A stretch of DNA of 64,000 nt from Microbacterium sp. SLBN-146 (GTDB taxonomy: Bacteria; Actinomycetota; Actinomycetes; Actinomycetales; Microbacteriaceae): NCBI RefSeq assembly GCF_006715145.1, contig NZ_VFMR01000001.1, forward strand, positions 992,001 to 1,056,000, given 5' to 3'. This document shows positions 1 to 8,476 of the stretch, piece after piece; within the stretch, counting starts at the first letter, position 1, and every line of letters starts with the position of its first letter. The position numbers and the translations under genes are program-made. The notes under the pieces are model-generated. The model was not told where the DNA came from, ran no database searches, and was given only the letters and a program-made list of their open reading frames with translations.

Positions 1-544
1 CGATATTGGCGGGGTTGGTGATGAAGGTCTGCAGGTCGGTCACGAGCGTCCCCAGCCCGTCGCCGAAGATCCCCTCGAGCCAGTGGAAGAAGTCGGTCTG
101 CTGGAAGCTGCTGATCGTGCCCGGCAGCGACGTGACGAACGCGGTGATCTGCTCGATCAGCGTCGGAACGACGAGCCACAGCAGCCCGATGAGGATCACA
201 CCGAAGGTGAAGAAGACGATCACGATCGCCCAGGGCCGCTTCACCTTGCGTCGTTCGATCCACTTCAGGACGGGGTCGAGCCCGAGCGCCGCGAACATCG
301 CCAGCGCGATGTAGATGAGCACTGTCGCGATGTTGCTGATCGCGAGCCCGAGGAGCAGCGCGGCGAGACCGCCGAGCGTCAAGAGGAATCCGGCCCCGAA
401 CGGCGAATTGAGAGTCGCCCAGAAGGTGCGGGATGCCGGGGCCTCGCCCGACCGGACGGCGACGGCATCGGGCACTGTCTCACCGGGTATCGCCTCGACC
501 CCGGACGAGGAAGGGGGCGTGGAGTCCTGCGGGGCGTCGCTCAT
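1..544 (-). CDS. AI-2E family transporter (3' end beyond window)
   Basis: Reading the minus strand from the ATG at 544 gives an open frame of 181 codons that runs off the left edge, so the C-terminus is missing. After a polar N-terminal tail of about 40 residues come hydrophobic segments (for example GFLLTLGGLAALLLGLAI and ATVLIYIALAMFAALGL), then a basic loop RRKVKRPW and another pair of membrane spans. This layout fits the AI-2E/PerM-type permeases (PF01594), multi-pass membrane proteins whose substrate is usually unknown. A TAGAGT box at 552-557 on the minus strand lies 7 nt before the ATG, suggesting a leaderless transcript divergent from the chorismate mutase gene. The family call is good; the transported compound cannot be told. 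Confidence 0.8.
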   Translation of the reverse strand, partial: MSDAPQDSTPPSSSGVEAIPGETVPDAVAVRSGEAPASRTFWATLNSPFGAGFLLTLGGLAALLLGLAISNIATVLIYIALAMFAALGLDPVLKWIERRKVKRPWAIVIVFFTFGVILIGLLWLVVPTLIEQITAFVTSLPGTISSFQQTDFFHWLEGIFGDGLGTLVTDLQTFITNPANI

Positions 545-619
545 GGCTCACACTCTAGGGCCGCGCGGCTCGCGACATCAGCAGCGCTCCTCACGAAGAC
601 GTCGCGATAAAGTCGAGCC
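545..619. promoter_or_regulatory. divergent leaderless promoters
   Basis: Only 75 bp separate the two divergent genes. On the minus strand TAGAGT (557 to 552) sits 7 nt before the permease ATG. On the plus strand TAAAGT (608-613) sits 6 nt before the chorismate mutase ATG at 620. Both fit the actinobacterial pattern of a -10 box directly in front of the start codon. No clear -35 box or Shine-Dalgarno sequence is visible on either side. Confidence 0.5.
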
Positions 620-916
620 ATGAGCGAGGAAGACCCGATCAAGACTCTCCATCGGCTGCGCAGCAGTATCGACAACGTGGATGCTGCGCTCATCTTCTTG
701 CTGGCTGAGCGGTTCAAGTGCACGAAACAGGTCGGAGAGCTCAAGGCGGAGCATGGGATGCCGGCTTCCGACCCTCCTCGTGAGGAGCAGCAGGTCGCCC
801 GCCTGCGAACGCTCGCAGAAGACGCCGACCTGGATCCCGCTTTCGCGGAGAAGTGGTTCAACTTCGTCGTCGCCGAGGTCATCCGTCACCACGCGGAGGC
901 GGCCGACGGGCGCTGA
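620..916 (+). CDS. chorismate mutase (AroQ type)
   Basis: This 98-residue, all-helical protein begins with the typical AroQ pattern: LHRLRSSIDNVDAALIFLLAERF, then the conserved K in CTKQVGELKAEHGMP and a run of charged helix residues around EEQQVARLRTLAEDADLD. AroQ enzymes convert chorismate to prephenate, the branch point to phenylalanine and tyrosine, and act in the cytoplasm as dimers. The catalytic arginine of helix 1 (RLRSSID) and the lysine of helix 2 are visible. The length matches stand-alone actinobacterial chorismate mutases. The gene stands alone; the start is chosen from the -10 box 6 nt upstream. Confidence 0.85.
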   Translation: MSEEDPIKTLHRLRSSIDNVDAALIFLLAERFKCTKQVGELKAEHGMPASDPPREEQQVARLRTLAEDADLDPAFAEKWFNFVVAEVIRHHAEAADGR

Positions 917-946
917 TGCGCCTCGCCGGCCGCGCCGCGGCATCCG

Positions 947-1633
947 CTACGGTGTCGCTCTCCGGAGCGTCAGGTAGCTGATCGCGGCGAGCACCGCGCC
1001 GACCAGCAGACCCCAGAGGGCGAGCCCGAACGCGCCCTGCACAGTGATCCACGTGGCGACCTCGCCCCACACCTCGAGCCGCGTCACGAGGAAGACGAAC
1101 CCGACGAGCACGAGTCCCAGCGCGACGAGGACGACGGTGAGCCAGAGCGTCCCGAAGCGCTTGAACAACGTGGCCGCCCAGAACCCGACGAGGAAGAACA
1201 TCAGCGCGATGACGAAGTACACGAAGCCCGCCGCGAGCGGCCCGCGCTCCCAGATCCAGTCGAGATAGAAGAAGTAGCCGTTGATGCCGTAGCCGTTCGT
1301 GGCCTGCTCGATGAGCCCTCCGATCACGAAGATGACCGCGAGCATCGCGGCGGTGGAGATCGCGGCGAGGAGAGTTCCGAGGTAGAACTCCCGGCGCGTC
1401 ACACTCATCGCCTGCGAGAAGGGGAACGTCATCGTGAGCGATTGGACGCCGACCCACAGGAAGTACCACAGCGGTGCTTGCGATCCGCCGCCGACCTTCG
1501 GTCCGTCGAAGGGGATCATCCAGAAGATCAGGATGCTGAGGACCAACGATCCGACCAGCACCAGCAGCGGCACCCAGATGTAGGTCTGCTTGTTGACGAA
1601 CTGCATACGGACGACATTGAGCGTGCGGCTCAT
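947..1633 (-). CDS. ABC transporter permease (YtrA-regulated exporter)
   Basis: This 228-residue membrane protein has about six hydrophobic spans, including VPLLVLVGSLVLSILIFWM near the N-terminus and GAFGLALWGLLVGAVLAAI near the end. It is the third gene of a regulator-ATPase-permease unit; its ATG overlaps the stop of the ATPase gene by 4 nt (ATGA at 1630-1633), so the two are likely translated together and assemble as one transporter. GntR/YtrA-linked ABC pairs of this kind are often exporters that respond to cell-envelope antibiotics. The permease itself is too divergent to assign a substrate. Confidence 0.75.
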   Translation of the reverse strand: MSRTLNVVRMQFVNKQTYIWVPLLVLVGSLVLSILIFWMIPFDGPKVGGGSQAPLWYFLWVGVQSLTMTFPFSQAMSVTRREFYLGTLLAAISTAAMLAVIFVIGGLIEQATNGYGINGYFFYLDWIWERGPLAAGFVYFVIALMFFLVGFWAATLFKRFGTLWLTVVLVALGLVLVGFVFLVTRLEVWGEVATWITVQGAFGLALWGLLVGAVLAAISYLTLRRATP

Positions 1634-2538
1634 CGGAGTGCTCCTTCGTCGATCGCGGGAGAGGGCGTAGCCGCGTGCTGCGTCGTGCGCACGATGAGCT
1701 GCTGCAGGGAGACGGGGGCGACGTCGAGCCCCGCGGTCGCGAGTCGCTCGTGGTCGGCTGCGCTGAGGGCCCCGAGGACGGTGACCGACGAGACGCGGCC
1801 GAGGCTCTCGCGGTGGATGACTTCGCGTCCCGCCACGAAGGCGTCGACGGCCGCGGAGTCGCCCACGATGTTCGCGGCGCGGTTCCTCACGGCATCCGTC
1901 TCTTCGTCCATGATGATCCGCCCCCGGTCGATCACGAGGACGCGCTCGATGAGGTTGGACACCTCGTCGATGAGGTGGCTCGAGAGGAGGATGGTCCGGG
2001 GATGCTCCGCATAGTCCTCGAGGAGCCGGTCGTAGAAGATCTGACGAGCGACCGCATCGAGCCCCAGGTACGGCTCGTCGAAGAACGTGATCTCGGCGCG
2101 TGCGGCGAGGCCGATGATGACGCCGACGGCCGAGAGCTGGCCGCGGGAGAGCTTCTTGATCGTCTTCTTCGTCGGAAGCTGGAACTCGTCGATGAGCTGG
2201 TCGGCGAGATCCTGGTTCCAGTGCGGGAAGAACAGCCGTGCGGACCGGAAGGCGTGGCGTGGAGTCGCGTCATCCGGATACTTCTGGCTCTCTCGCACGA
2301 AGCACATCCGCTGGAGGATCCGCGCATTCTCGTACGGGTGCCCGCCGAAGACGCGCACGTCTCCGGACGTGGCGAAGTTCTGGGCCGTCAGGATGGACAT
2401 GACGGTCGTCTTGCCGGCGCCGTTCCGTCCGAGCAGGCCGTAGATCGTGTTCTCCTCGATCGAGAAGCTCACGTCATCGACGGCGAGAGTGTCGCGGTAG
2501 CGCTTGGTGAGGTTCTTCACCTCGATCACGCTGGTCAT
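1630..2538 (-). CDS. ABC transporter ATP-binding protein
   Basis: The start MTSVIEVKNL (ATG 2538) gives 302 residues. Walker A is GRNGAGKT (residues 37-44), the signature region is KKLSRGQLSAVGV (a variant of LSGGQ), and Walker B is EITFFDEPYLGLD. About 80 residues after the nucleotide core form the C-terminal tail common in exporter ATPases. The frame stays open far upstream, but that extension is an antisense-like run overlapping the regulator gene and lacks a ribosome site. The ATG overlaps the stop of the GntR regulator by 4 nt, and the ATPase stop overlaps the permease start, so the three genes form one coupled operon. Confidence 0.9.
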   Translation of the reverse strand: MTSVIEVKNLTKRYRDTLAVDDVSFSIEENTIYGLLGRNGAGKTTVMSILTAQNFATSGDVRVFGGHPYENARILQRMCFVRESQKYPDDATPRHAFRSARLFFPHWNQDLADQLIDEFQLPTKKTIKKLSRGQLSAVGVIIGLAARAEITFFDEPYLGLDAVARQIFYDRLLEDYAEHPRTILLSSHLIDEVSNLIERVLVIDRGRIIMDEETDAVRNRAANIVGDSAAVDAFVAGREVIHRESLGRVSSVTVLGALSAADHERLATAGLDVAPVSLQQLIVRTTQHAATPSPAIDEGALR

Positions 2539-2927
2539 CGTGGGGTTCCTTCCGTGTCGTCTGTTGCCGTCATCGCCGCGCGGTGGCGGATCAGACGTGC
2601 GAGGTCGTCGGGGCCGAGTCCGATCGTGCGGGCCTCGGCGAGGAGCGGGTCGAGGTAGCGCTCGGCGAATGCCGCGCGCCGTTCTCCCATAAGGAGTTCG
2701 CGAGCACCGGATGCCACGAACATCCCGATCCCGCGGCGTTTGTAGAGCACGCCCTTGTCGACGAGCATGGATACCCCTTTCGCCGCTGTCGCGGGGTTGA
2801 TGCGATAGAACGCGGCCAGTTCGTTCGTCGACGGCGCTCGCGATTCTTCCGCGAGGCTGCCGTCGATGATCGACTCCTCGACGCTTTCCGCGATCTGGAG
2901 GAAGAGCGCTCGGCCTTCTTCGATCAC
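2535..2927 (-). CDS. GntR-family (YtrA-like) transcriptional regulator
   Basis: This is a 130-residue protein with a GTG start preceded by a GGTGGAG ribosome site. The winged helix-turn-helix fills the N-terminal two thirds: LFLQIAESVEESIIDGSL, then PSTNELAAFYRINPATAAKGVSMLVDKG, then the wing YKRRGIGMFVA. The C-terminal part is short and helical, as in the YtrA subfamily, which lacks a large ligand-binding domain. YtrA regulators usually repress the ABC operon they begin. The 24-bp imperfect palindrome just upstream (2944-2967) is the natural autoregulatory operator. Confidence 0.88.
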   Translation of the reverse strand: MIEEGRALFLQIAESVEESIIDGSLAEESRAPSTNELAAFYRINPATAAKGVSMLVDKGVLYKRRGIGMFVASGARELLMGERRAAFAERYLDPLLAEARTIGLGPDDLARLIRHRAAMTATDDTEGTPR

Positions 2928-2943
2928 ACTCCACCGCTTCCCT

Positions 2944-2994
2944 GGTTCATTACTTGACTAACTAACCATGCAACACGAACGGGATCCCTGTCAA
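2944..2994 (-). promoter_or_regulatory. promoter and palindromic operator of the GntR-ABC operon
   Basis: A TTGACA -35 box is read on the minus strand at 2994-2989. Downstream, at 2944-2967, lies an imperfect 24-bp palindrome with GGTT at one end and AACC at the other; 16 of 24 positions are self-complementary. It covers the expected -10/start region and ends 17 nt before the GTG of the regulator, a position suited to repression by the YtrA-like protein. The -10 box itself is poorly conserved. Confidence 0.5.
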
Positions 2995-3292
2995 GCACTG
3001 CGATCGGCCGATGTGTGGCGCTCCCGAGGATCACGCGAGGTTTTGTGTTCGCCGAGAAGTCTCGGTAACGTGCCCCGGGGCTTCGGCCCAACGATCGACC
3101 AGTCCGCGACCGCCGCGCATGTCATAGGGACCCTGCGGTGGGCGTACGGTCGACGGTCTAGGCGACGGACCCGATGTGTGTCGCCGCAGCGCTGCGACCC
3201 GAGTTCTCGGACTCGCGGGCGTGCCGTCAGGATCGTCACCCGGGCGTAACCGATGTCAAGACGCGTGCCGCGCGTCGACGGAGGCCAAGCAC
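2968..3292. other. intergenic region between divergent operons
   Basis: These 325 bp separate the GntR operon from the betaine-uptake operon. Apart from the TTGACA box near the left end I see no convincing gene. The right half must carry the promoter of the betaine operon, but no clean -35/-10 pair stands out. A GGAGGCC ribosome site at 3280-3286 precedes the GTG at 3293. Confidence 0.4.
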
Positions 3293-4597
3293 GTGACCAC
3301 CACCGCACCCGACGTCATCCCTGCCGTCGAAGCGAAGAACCTCTACAAGGTCTTCGGCCGAAACCCGAGGGATGCCGTGACACGCCTGAAGGCCGGCGAG
3401 AGTCGCGACCAGGTTCGAGACGCCGGCACGGCCGCCGTCATCGACGCGAGCTTCAGCGTCGCACCCGGCGAGATCTTCGTCATCATGGGCCTCTCCGGTT
3501 CGGGAAAGTCGACCGTGATCCGGATGCTCAACGGTCTCCACGACGCGACGGCGGGATCGATCACGCTGCAAGGCGACTCAGTCACCGATACCGCCGCGGG
3601 ACGCCTGCGTGACCTCCGCCGCGATCGCGTCTCGATGGTCTTCCAGCACTTCGCGCTTCTGCCGCACCGGACCGTCGCCGCCAACGTCGCCTATCCGCTC
3701 GAGCTTCGCGGCGTCGGTAAAGCCGAGCGTGAGGCCAAGGCAGCCGAGATCCTCGAGCTCGTCGGACTGACGGGCTGGGGCGACAAGCTCCCCTCGGCAC
3801 TCTCGGGTGGCATGCAGCAGCGCGTCGGCATCGCACGAGCGCTCGCCGCCGACACCGACATCCTGCTCATGGACGAAGCCTTCAGCGCGCTCGACCCTCT
3901 CATCCGACGAGAGATGCAGGAGCAGCTTCTCGAGCTGCAGGCGAAGCTCGAGAAGACGATCGTGTTCATCACCCACGATCTCAACGAGGCGATGTTCCTC
4001 GGCGATCGCATCGCCGTCATGCGCGACGGCCGCATCGTGCAGGTGGGAACCCCGGAGGACATCCTCACGGATCCCGCGAACGACTACGTCGAGCAGTTCG
4101 TTCAGGATGTCGACCGCGCCCGCGTGCTCACCGCGGCGAACGTCATGGAGCATCCCCGTCCCGTCATCACCGAGACCTCCGGGCCTCGCGCGGCGCTGCG
4201 ACTCATGCGGGATGCCTTCACGTCGGCCGCCTACGTCGTGTCGCGCGACCGGCGACTCCTCGGCGTCGTCAGTGACCGCGATGCCATCGGACTCGTCCGG
4301 AAGGGCGAGCGCTCCCTCGCGTCGGCGATCCGACGTGCTCCGCAGAGCGTCCGTGAGGACGAGATCCTCATGAACCTCTTCATCCCTGCCGTGGAATCGC
4401 CGCTCCCGCTCGCGGTCACCGACGCCGATGAACGTCTCGTCGGCGTCATCCCCCGTGTCACGCTGCTCGCGGCGCTCGGGCCCGGCCCGGGAGCCACGGG
4501 CGAGATCGCGATCCCCGTTCACCCCGTTCCGGCGACGGAGATCGACGAGGTCCTCGCCGTCTTCCCGGACGCTTCCCACGCCGAGGAGGTGCGCTGA
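3293..4597 (+). CDS. proV: glycine betaine/proline ABC transporter ATP-binding protein
   Basis: This is a ProV/OpuAA-type ATPase of 434 residues. It begins EAKNLYKVFGRNPRDAV and carries the family's insert before the nucleotide core; Walker A is GLSGSGKS (66-73), the signature LSGGMQQRVGIARAL and Walker B ILLMDEAFSALD. The last 110 residues form two CBS domains, which in OpuA sense ionic strength. The GTG at 3293 is chosen because a GGAGG site sits 7 nt upstream and the preceding in-frame residues do not resemble the family. The stop overlaps the permease ATG (TGATG at 4595-4599). It powers osmoprotectant import at the membrane. Confidence 0.92.
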   Translation: MTTTAPDVIPAVEAKNLYKVFGRNPRDAVTRLKAGESRDQVRDAGTAAVIDASFSVAPGEIFVIMGLSGSGKSTVIRMLNGLHDATAGSITLQGDSVTDTAAGRLRDLRRDRVSMVFQHFALLPHRTVAANVAYPLELRGVGKAEREAKAAEILELVGLTGWGDKLPSALSGGMQQRVGIARALAADTDILLMDEAFSALDPLIRREMQEQLLELQAKLEKTIVFITHDLNEAMFLGDRIAVMRDGRIVQVGTPEDILTDPANDYVEQFVQDVDRARVLTAANVMEHPRPVITETSGPRAALRLMRDAFTSAAYVVSRDRRLLGVVSDRDAIGLVRKGERSLASAIRRAPQSVREDEILMNLFIPAVESPLPLAVTDADERLVGVIPRVTLLAALGPGPGATGEIAIPVHPVPATEIDEVLAVFPDASHAEEVR

Positions 4598-5574
4598 TGG
4601 AGGACTTCCGCATCCCGATCGGTGAATGGGTCGACAGCGGTGTCCGCTGGGTCCGCGACAACTTCGACGGGTTCTTCGACCTCGTCACGATGATCGTCCG
4701 CTTCCTCGTCGACGGGCTCGCCGACACGCTGATCGCGATTCCCGTCCCTCTCGCGATCGTGCTCTTCGCGCTCATCGGATGGGTCGTCCGGTCGTGGCAG
4801 ATGGCCGTGGGGACGGCGCTGACATTCACGTTGATCGTCGCGATGGACCTTTGGGTTCCGTCGATGGAGACGCTCTCGCTCGTCCTCATCGCCACGATCG
4901 TGGCCGTCGCGATCGCCATCCCCCTCGGCATCTGGGCCGCGCGCAACGACACCGTGAGCGCCATCGTGAAGCCGGTCCTCGACTTCATGCAGACGATGCC
5001 CGGCTTCGTCTACCTCATCCCCGTCATCACGTTCTTCAGCATCGGCGTCGTTCCCGGCGTCGTCGCGACCGTCATCTTCGCGCTGCCGCCGGGCGTGCGC
5101 CTGACGGAGCTCGGCATCCGGGGAGTGGATGCCGAGACGGTCGAGGCGGGGCAGGCCTTCGGCGCCAAGCCGGGGCAGATCCTCCGCGGCATCCAGTTGC
5201 CCCTCGCCCTCCCCACGATCATGGCCGGCGTCAACCAGGTCATCATGCTGGCACTGTCGATGGCCGTCCTCGCCGGATTCGTCGGCGCGGACGGGCTCGG
5301 CAAGATCGTCGTGCAGTCGGTCTCGTCGGCACGGTTGGCGATCGGCGTCGAGGCCGGTCTCGCGGTCGTCATCATCGCCGTCTACCTCGATCGTGTCACG
5401 GCCGCCCTCGGGAGCCGTGCCGACTATCCCTCGTCGCTCCGGGCCGTTCTGGGCCGTCGGCGCGGGATGCAGAACACGACATCGCCGGAGTCGTCCTCAT
5501 CGGGCGACGACGGCACAGACTCGCCGGAGCCGCTCGACGCGGCAGCGGCGACGCAGCGGGCGCGAGCCTTCTGA
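4597..5574 (+). CDS. proW: glycine betaine/proline ABC transporter permease
   Basis: The 325-residue product matches ProW/OpuAB: a soluble N-terminal stretch (FRIPIGEWVDSGVRWVRDNF), first spans around IAIPVPLAIVLFALIGWVV, then the conserved permease core with VLDFMQTMPGFVYLIPVITF, the EAA-type loop (EAGQAFGAKPGQILRGIQLP) and a final span ending VIIAVYLDRVTAAL. The C-terminal 45 residues are a polar Ser/Asp-rich tail without homology that I recognise. Start and stop positions place it between the ATPase and the binding protein of the same uptake system. Confidence 0.92.
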   Translation: MEDFRIPIGEWVDSGVRWVRDNFDGFFDLVTMIVRFLVDGLADTLIAIPVPLAIVLFALIGWVVRSWQMAVGTALTFTLIVAMDLWVPSMETLSLVLIATIVAVAIAIPLGIWAARNDTVSAIVKPVLDFMQTMPGFVYLIPVITFFSIGVVPGVVATVIFALPPGVRLTELGIRGVDAETVEAGQAFGAKPGQILRGIQLPLALPTIMAGVNQVIMLALSMAVLAGFVGADGLGKIVVQSVSSARLAIGVEAGLAVVIIAVYLDRVTAALGSRADYPSSLRAVLGRRRGMQNTTSPESSSSGDDGTDSPEPLDAAAATQRARAF

Positions 5575-5655
5575 ACCGGCGGCGCGCCCCGGCGTGCCGC
5601 TCACACCAAGAGAAATACGCAACCGAGTGACGACATACGCAAAGGAAGACATCAC

Positions 5656-6573
5656 ATGAACAAGCGACACCTCACCGGCATCCTCGCGATCGGCGCCGCA
5701 GCAACGCTGACGCTCGCGGGCTGCGCCGGTTCCGACGACAACGGCGGCGACACGGGCGGCGACGCGTCGGCCGCGACGTGCGACACGATCACGCTCGGCT
5801 TCCTTCCCTCGTGGACGGACGGCCTGAGCACGGCGTACCTGCTGGAGAACCAGCTCGAGAAGCTCGGCTACACGGTCGAGATGGAGACCCTGACAGAGGC
5901 GGGCCCCCTCTACACGGGTCTCGCGCAGGGCGACGTCGACATCTACCCGTCGGCATGGCCTGAGCTCACCCACGCGTCCTACATGGACGAGTTCGGCGAC
6001 TCGATCGAAGACCTCGGCGCCTACTACGACAACGCGAAGCTGACGATCGCCGTCCCGAGCTACGTCGACATCGACTCGATCGAAGACCTCGTCGGCCAGG
6101 CCGACCGCTTCGACGGTCGCATCGTGGGCATCGAGCCCGGCGCGGGCCTGACGGCGCAGACGCAGGACAGCATGATCCCCGAGTACGGCCTGGACGGCGA
6201 GTACGAACTGCTGACCTCGTCGACGGCAGCGATGCTCACGGAGCTCGACAACGCCATCGCGGCGCAGGAAGACATCGTCGTGACGCTGTGGCGTCCGTTC
6301 TGGGCAAACGACGCCTATGACGTCAAGGACCTCGAAGACCCGCGCGGTGCGATGGGCGAGCCCGAGGCGCTGCACTTCCTCGGCACCGACGGCTTCTCGG
6401 ACCGGTGTGCCGACGCCGCGGACCTGATCGCCGGCATCCAGCTCGACGACGCCCAGTACGGCTCGCTCGAGGACATGGTCGTGAACGAGTACGGCGAGGG
6501 TCGCGAGGCCGAGGCCGTCGAGGCCTGGATCGCGGAGAACCCCGAGGCGTTCGACACGATCGTCACCGACTGA
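5656..6573 (+). CDS. proX: glycine betaine-binding lipoprotein
   Basis: This 305-residue lipoprotein has a signal peptide ending in the lipobox LTLAGC (Cys23), followed by a Gly/Asp linker. The body is an OpuAC-type binding domain, with segments such as ITLGFLPSWTDGLSTAYLLENQL, QGDVDIYPSAWPELTHA and VVTLWRPFWANDAYDVKDLEDPRG; the Trp residues probably build the aromatic cage for quaternary amines. It delivers the ligand to the permease from outside the membrane. An AAAGGAAG ribosome site lies upstream, after an 81-bp gap that contains the word ATACGCAA twice. A strong terminator follows. Confidence 0.9.
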   Translation: MNKRHLTGILAIGAAATLTLAGCAGSDDNGGDTGGDASAATCDTITLGFLPSWTDGLSTAYLLENQLEKLGYTVEMETLTEAGPLYTGLAQGDVDIYPSAWPELTHASYMDEFGDSIEDLGAYYDNAKLTIAVPSYVDIDSIEDLVGQADRFDGRIVGIEPGAGLTAQTQDSMIPEYGLDGEYELLTSSTAAMLTELDNAIAAQEDIVVTLWRPFWANDAYDVKDLEDPRGAMGEPEALHFLGTDGFSDRCADAADLIAGIQLDDAQYGSLEDMVVNEYGEGREAEAVEAWIAENPEAFDTIVTD

Positions 6574-6582
6574 CGCGATCAT

Positions 6583-6641
6583 AGCCCCGTTCGGGGCTCA
6601 GTCCGGCCGACCGGGGCGTGCAGTTCGCGCCCCGGTCGGCC
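6583..6641. terminator. double-hairpin bidirectional terminator
   Basis: Two hairpins lie between convergent genes. The first is AGCCCCG/CGGGGCT (6583-6589 and 6592-6598). The second has a perfect 14-bp stem (6605-6618 with 6628-6641) and a 9-nt loop. They sit after the proX stop at 6573 and before the end of the opposing gene at 6665, so they can stop transcription from either side. There is no U-tract, as is common at this GC content. Confidence 0.85.
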
Positions 6642-6664
6642 GTTTCGCGCCCCGAAGCGCGGTG

Positions 6665-7585
6665 TCAGGAGGCGGGATCGCGACGGATGCCGGGGGCCGG
6701 GGCCTTGCGCGCGGGGACCGGCCACGGATCGGCATTCGGCGCCGGCGGCGGTGTCGTCGACGGCGGTGCTGCGGAGGGAGCTGCCGTGGTCGGCGCGGGC
6801 GTCGAGGGCGCCGGGGTCGAGGACGCCGGGGTCGCGGCATCCGTCTTCTCGGGTCCCGACCCGGACGCCGATCCCGACCCTGGAGCGAGCTCGAGGGCGA
6901 CCTGCGTCTCGAGGACCTCGATCGCGTCGTCCGACAGGGCGATGAGCCCGTCGAGCTCCTCGCGCACGCGGCGATAGGCGACCTGCCGCTCGGCGGGCGT
7001 CGCGGCCTGGTCGATCGCGATCGACAGGAGCTGCTTCGCCGTGTCGAGACGCTTGCGCTCGGCCTCGGTGAAGCTCGAGTCCTTGAGGCGTCGCGCGTCG
7101 CGCTCGGCGACGTCGAAGGCGACCTCGTAGTCGACCACGGCGTTGCGGTACTCGCTGAGCTGCTCCGCCGTCAGCCTCGCCTTCGGCGACGCCGGACGCA
7201 AGCCGTCGGCAATGCGCTGCGCGCGGAGGAAAGCGGCCGTCAGCGGCTGGCGGCCGTCGCTCATGGCCGGGAAGGCGATGAGCTTCGCGACGTCGAGCTC
7301 GTAGTCGAGCCAGCGCGCGGTGACGGCGTCATGCGTCGCGAAGAGCTTCGCGAGCTGCGATGCGTGGGACTCCGTGGCATCGGATGCCGCGGGCGCGACC
7401 GCCGGCCGGGATGCGGCTTTGATCGCGCTCTTGGCCTGCAGGATCTCGAGCCGCTGGCGATGCCGCCGTTTGGCGTTCCGTTCCCAGGCCTTGCCGATTC
7501 CGCTCGAGATGCCGATGACTCCTGCGCCGAGCGGGAAGATCAGCCACCAATAGTCTTGCCACAGCTCAAGGAACACCGGATCCAC
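6665..7585 (-). CDS. membrane-anchored hypothetical protein (paralogue 1)
   Basis: I do not recognise this 306-residue protein. One hydrophobic span near the N-terminus (WWLIFPLGAGVIGISSGI) is followed by a basic stretch and a long helical, probably coiled-coil region. The C-terminal 80 residues are an Ala/Pro/Thr/Ser-rich low-complexity tail. The middle part (HDAVTARWLDYELDVAKLIA and the following FLRAQ and YR motifs) is clearly related to the next gene, 13 nt upstream, so the pair arose by duplication. It is likely a membrane-tethered protein with a cytoplasmic helical domain. No catalytic motif is visible. Confidence 0.8.
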   Translation of the reverse strand: MDPVFLELWQDYWWLIFPLGAGVIGISSGIGKAWERNAKRRHRQRLEILQAKSAIKAASRPAVAPAASDATESHASQLAKLFATHDAVTARWLDYELDVAKLIAFPAMSDGRQPLTAAFLRAQRIADGLRPASPKARLTAEQLSEYRNAVVDYEVAFDVAERDARRLKDSSFTEAERKRLDTAKQLLSIAIDQAATPAERQVAYRRVREELDGLIALSDDAIEVLETQVALELAPGSGSASGSGPEKTDAATPASSTPAPSTPAPTTAAPSAAPPSTTPPPAPNADPWPVPARKAPAPGIRRDPAS

Positions 7586-7598
7586 GTGACGAGCCTAC

Positions 7599-8435
7599 TC
7601 AGGCGCCGGGAGCGGTGCCGGGGCGCGACGTCCGGCTCGGGACCGGCCACACCGGAGCAGTGCGCTCGTCACGCGCCGACGCGCGCGGCGTCCCCGGCGG
7701 TGTGACGGGCCGCGCAGCGGGAGGAGCTGCAACAGGACGCAACCGTGCCGACGCGCGGGCCGCAGCCGCCGCGGCCCTCCGTGCAGACGCCTCGGCCGTC
7801 GCGAACGTCTCCGCGAGCACCTCGATCGACTTGCGGTACGCGACGAACTCCTCCGGGCGGACAGCAGCCTTGACCGACGCAGGCCGCCAGCGGTGCGCTT
7901 CGCTCTGGGCGCGCAGGAACGCCAGCGTGTCCGGATGCTGCGCGTCGCTCATCTGCGGATAGGCGAGCACGAGCGCGGCATCCGTCTCATACGCGAGCCA
8001 GCGCGCCGTGACTTCGTCGTGGGCGTGCATGAGCTTCTCGATGGGAAGCTCGGCATCGCGCGTCCGCGCGACGAGACCCGCCTGAACAGCCTTGACCCGC
8101 GTACGGGCGGCACGAAGAAGCAGCACGGCATCGCGCTGGGCCTGCTTGGCCTGCTGGAGCGCGCGCTTCGCGTCGGGGACGCTCGGCACGCCGGCGACGG
8201 CGCGGCCACGGTGGGCTTGCGCTGTCTGCACCTGCGCGAGCGCGGCGCGGACGTTGGCTTTCGCCGTGAGGGAATCGCGGTATGCCAGTTGGGCTTCGTG
8301 CCGCGCGGCATCCAGTTCGAGTCGTCGTGCGCGACGAGGATTCTTCGTGATCACGGCGTAGCCCACCCCTCCGGCGCCGAGTGAGGCCGGAGCGATCCAC
8401 CAGAAGTCCATGACGAACGCGAGGAGCGGCTCCAC
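7599..8435 (-). CDS. membrane-anchored hypothetical protein (paralogue 2)
   Basis: This 278-residue protein has the same architecture as its downstream neighbour: an N-terminal span (FWWIAPASLGAGGVGYAVI), a basic segment, a long helical region rich in Ala, Arg and Gln (LAYRDSLTAKANVRAALAQV), then the shared core HDEVTARWLAYETDAALVLA ending PEEFVAYRKSIEVLAETF, and a Pro/Ala/Arg-rich tail. Both proteins share the HDxVTARWLxYExD, FLRAQ and YRxxxxxxxxxF positions. The two genes are probably one transcription unit. Function is unknown; the helical part might bind a partner at the membrane. Confidence 0.8.
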   Translation of the reverse strand: MEPLLAFVMDFWWIAPASLGAGGVGYAVITKNPRRARRLELDAARHEAQLAYRDSLTAKANVRAALAQVQTAQAHRGRAVAGVPSVPDAKRALQQAKQAQRDAVLLLRAARTRVKAVQAGLVARTRDAELPIEKLMHAHDEVTARWLAYETDAALVLAYPQMSDAQHPDTLAFLRAQSEAHRWRPASVKAAVRPEEFVAYRKSIEVLAETFATAEASARRAAAAAARASARLRPVAAPPAARPVTPPGTPRASARDERTAPVWPVPSRTSRPGTAPGA

Positions 8436-8476
8436 TCTTCGATGCTAACCGCGGATGCTCCGTGCTGTCCTGCGCG

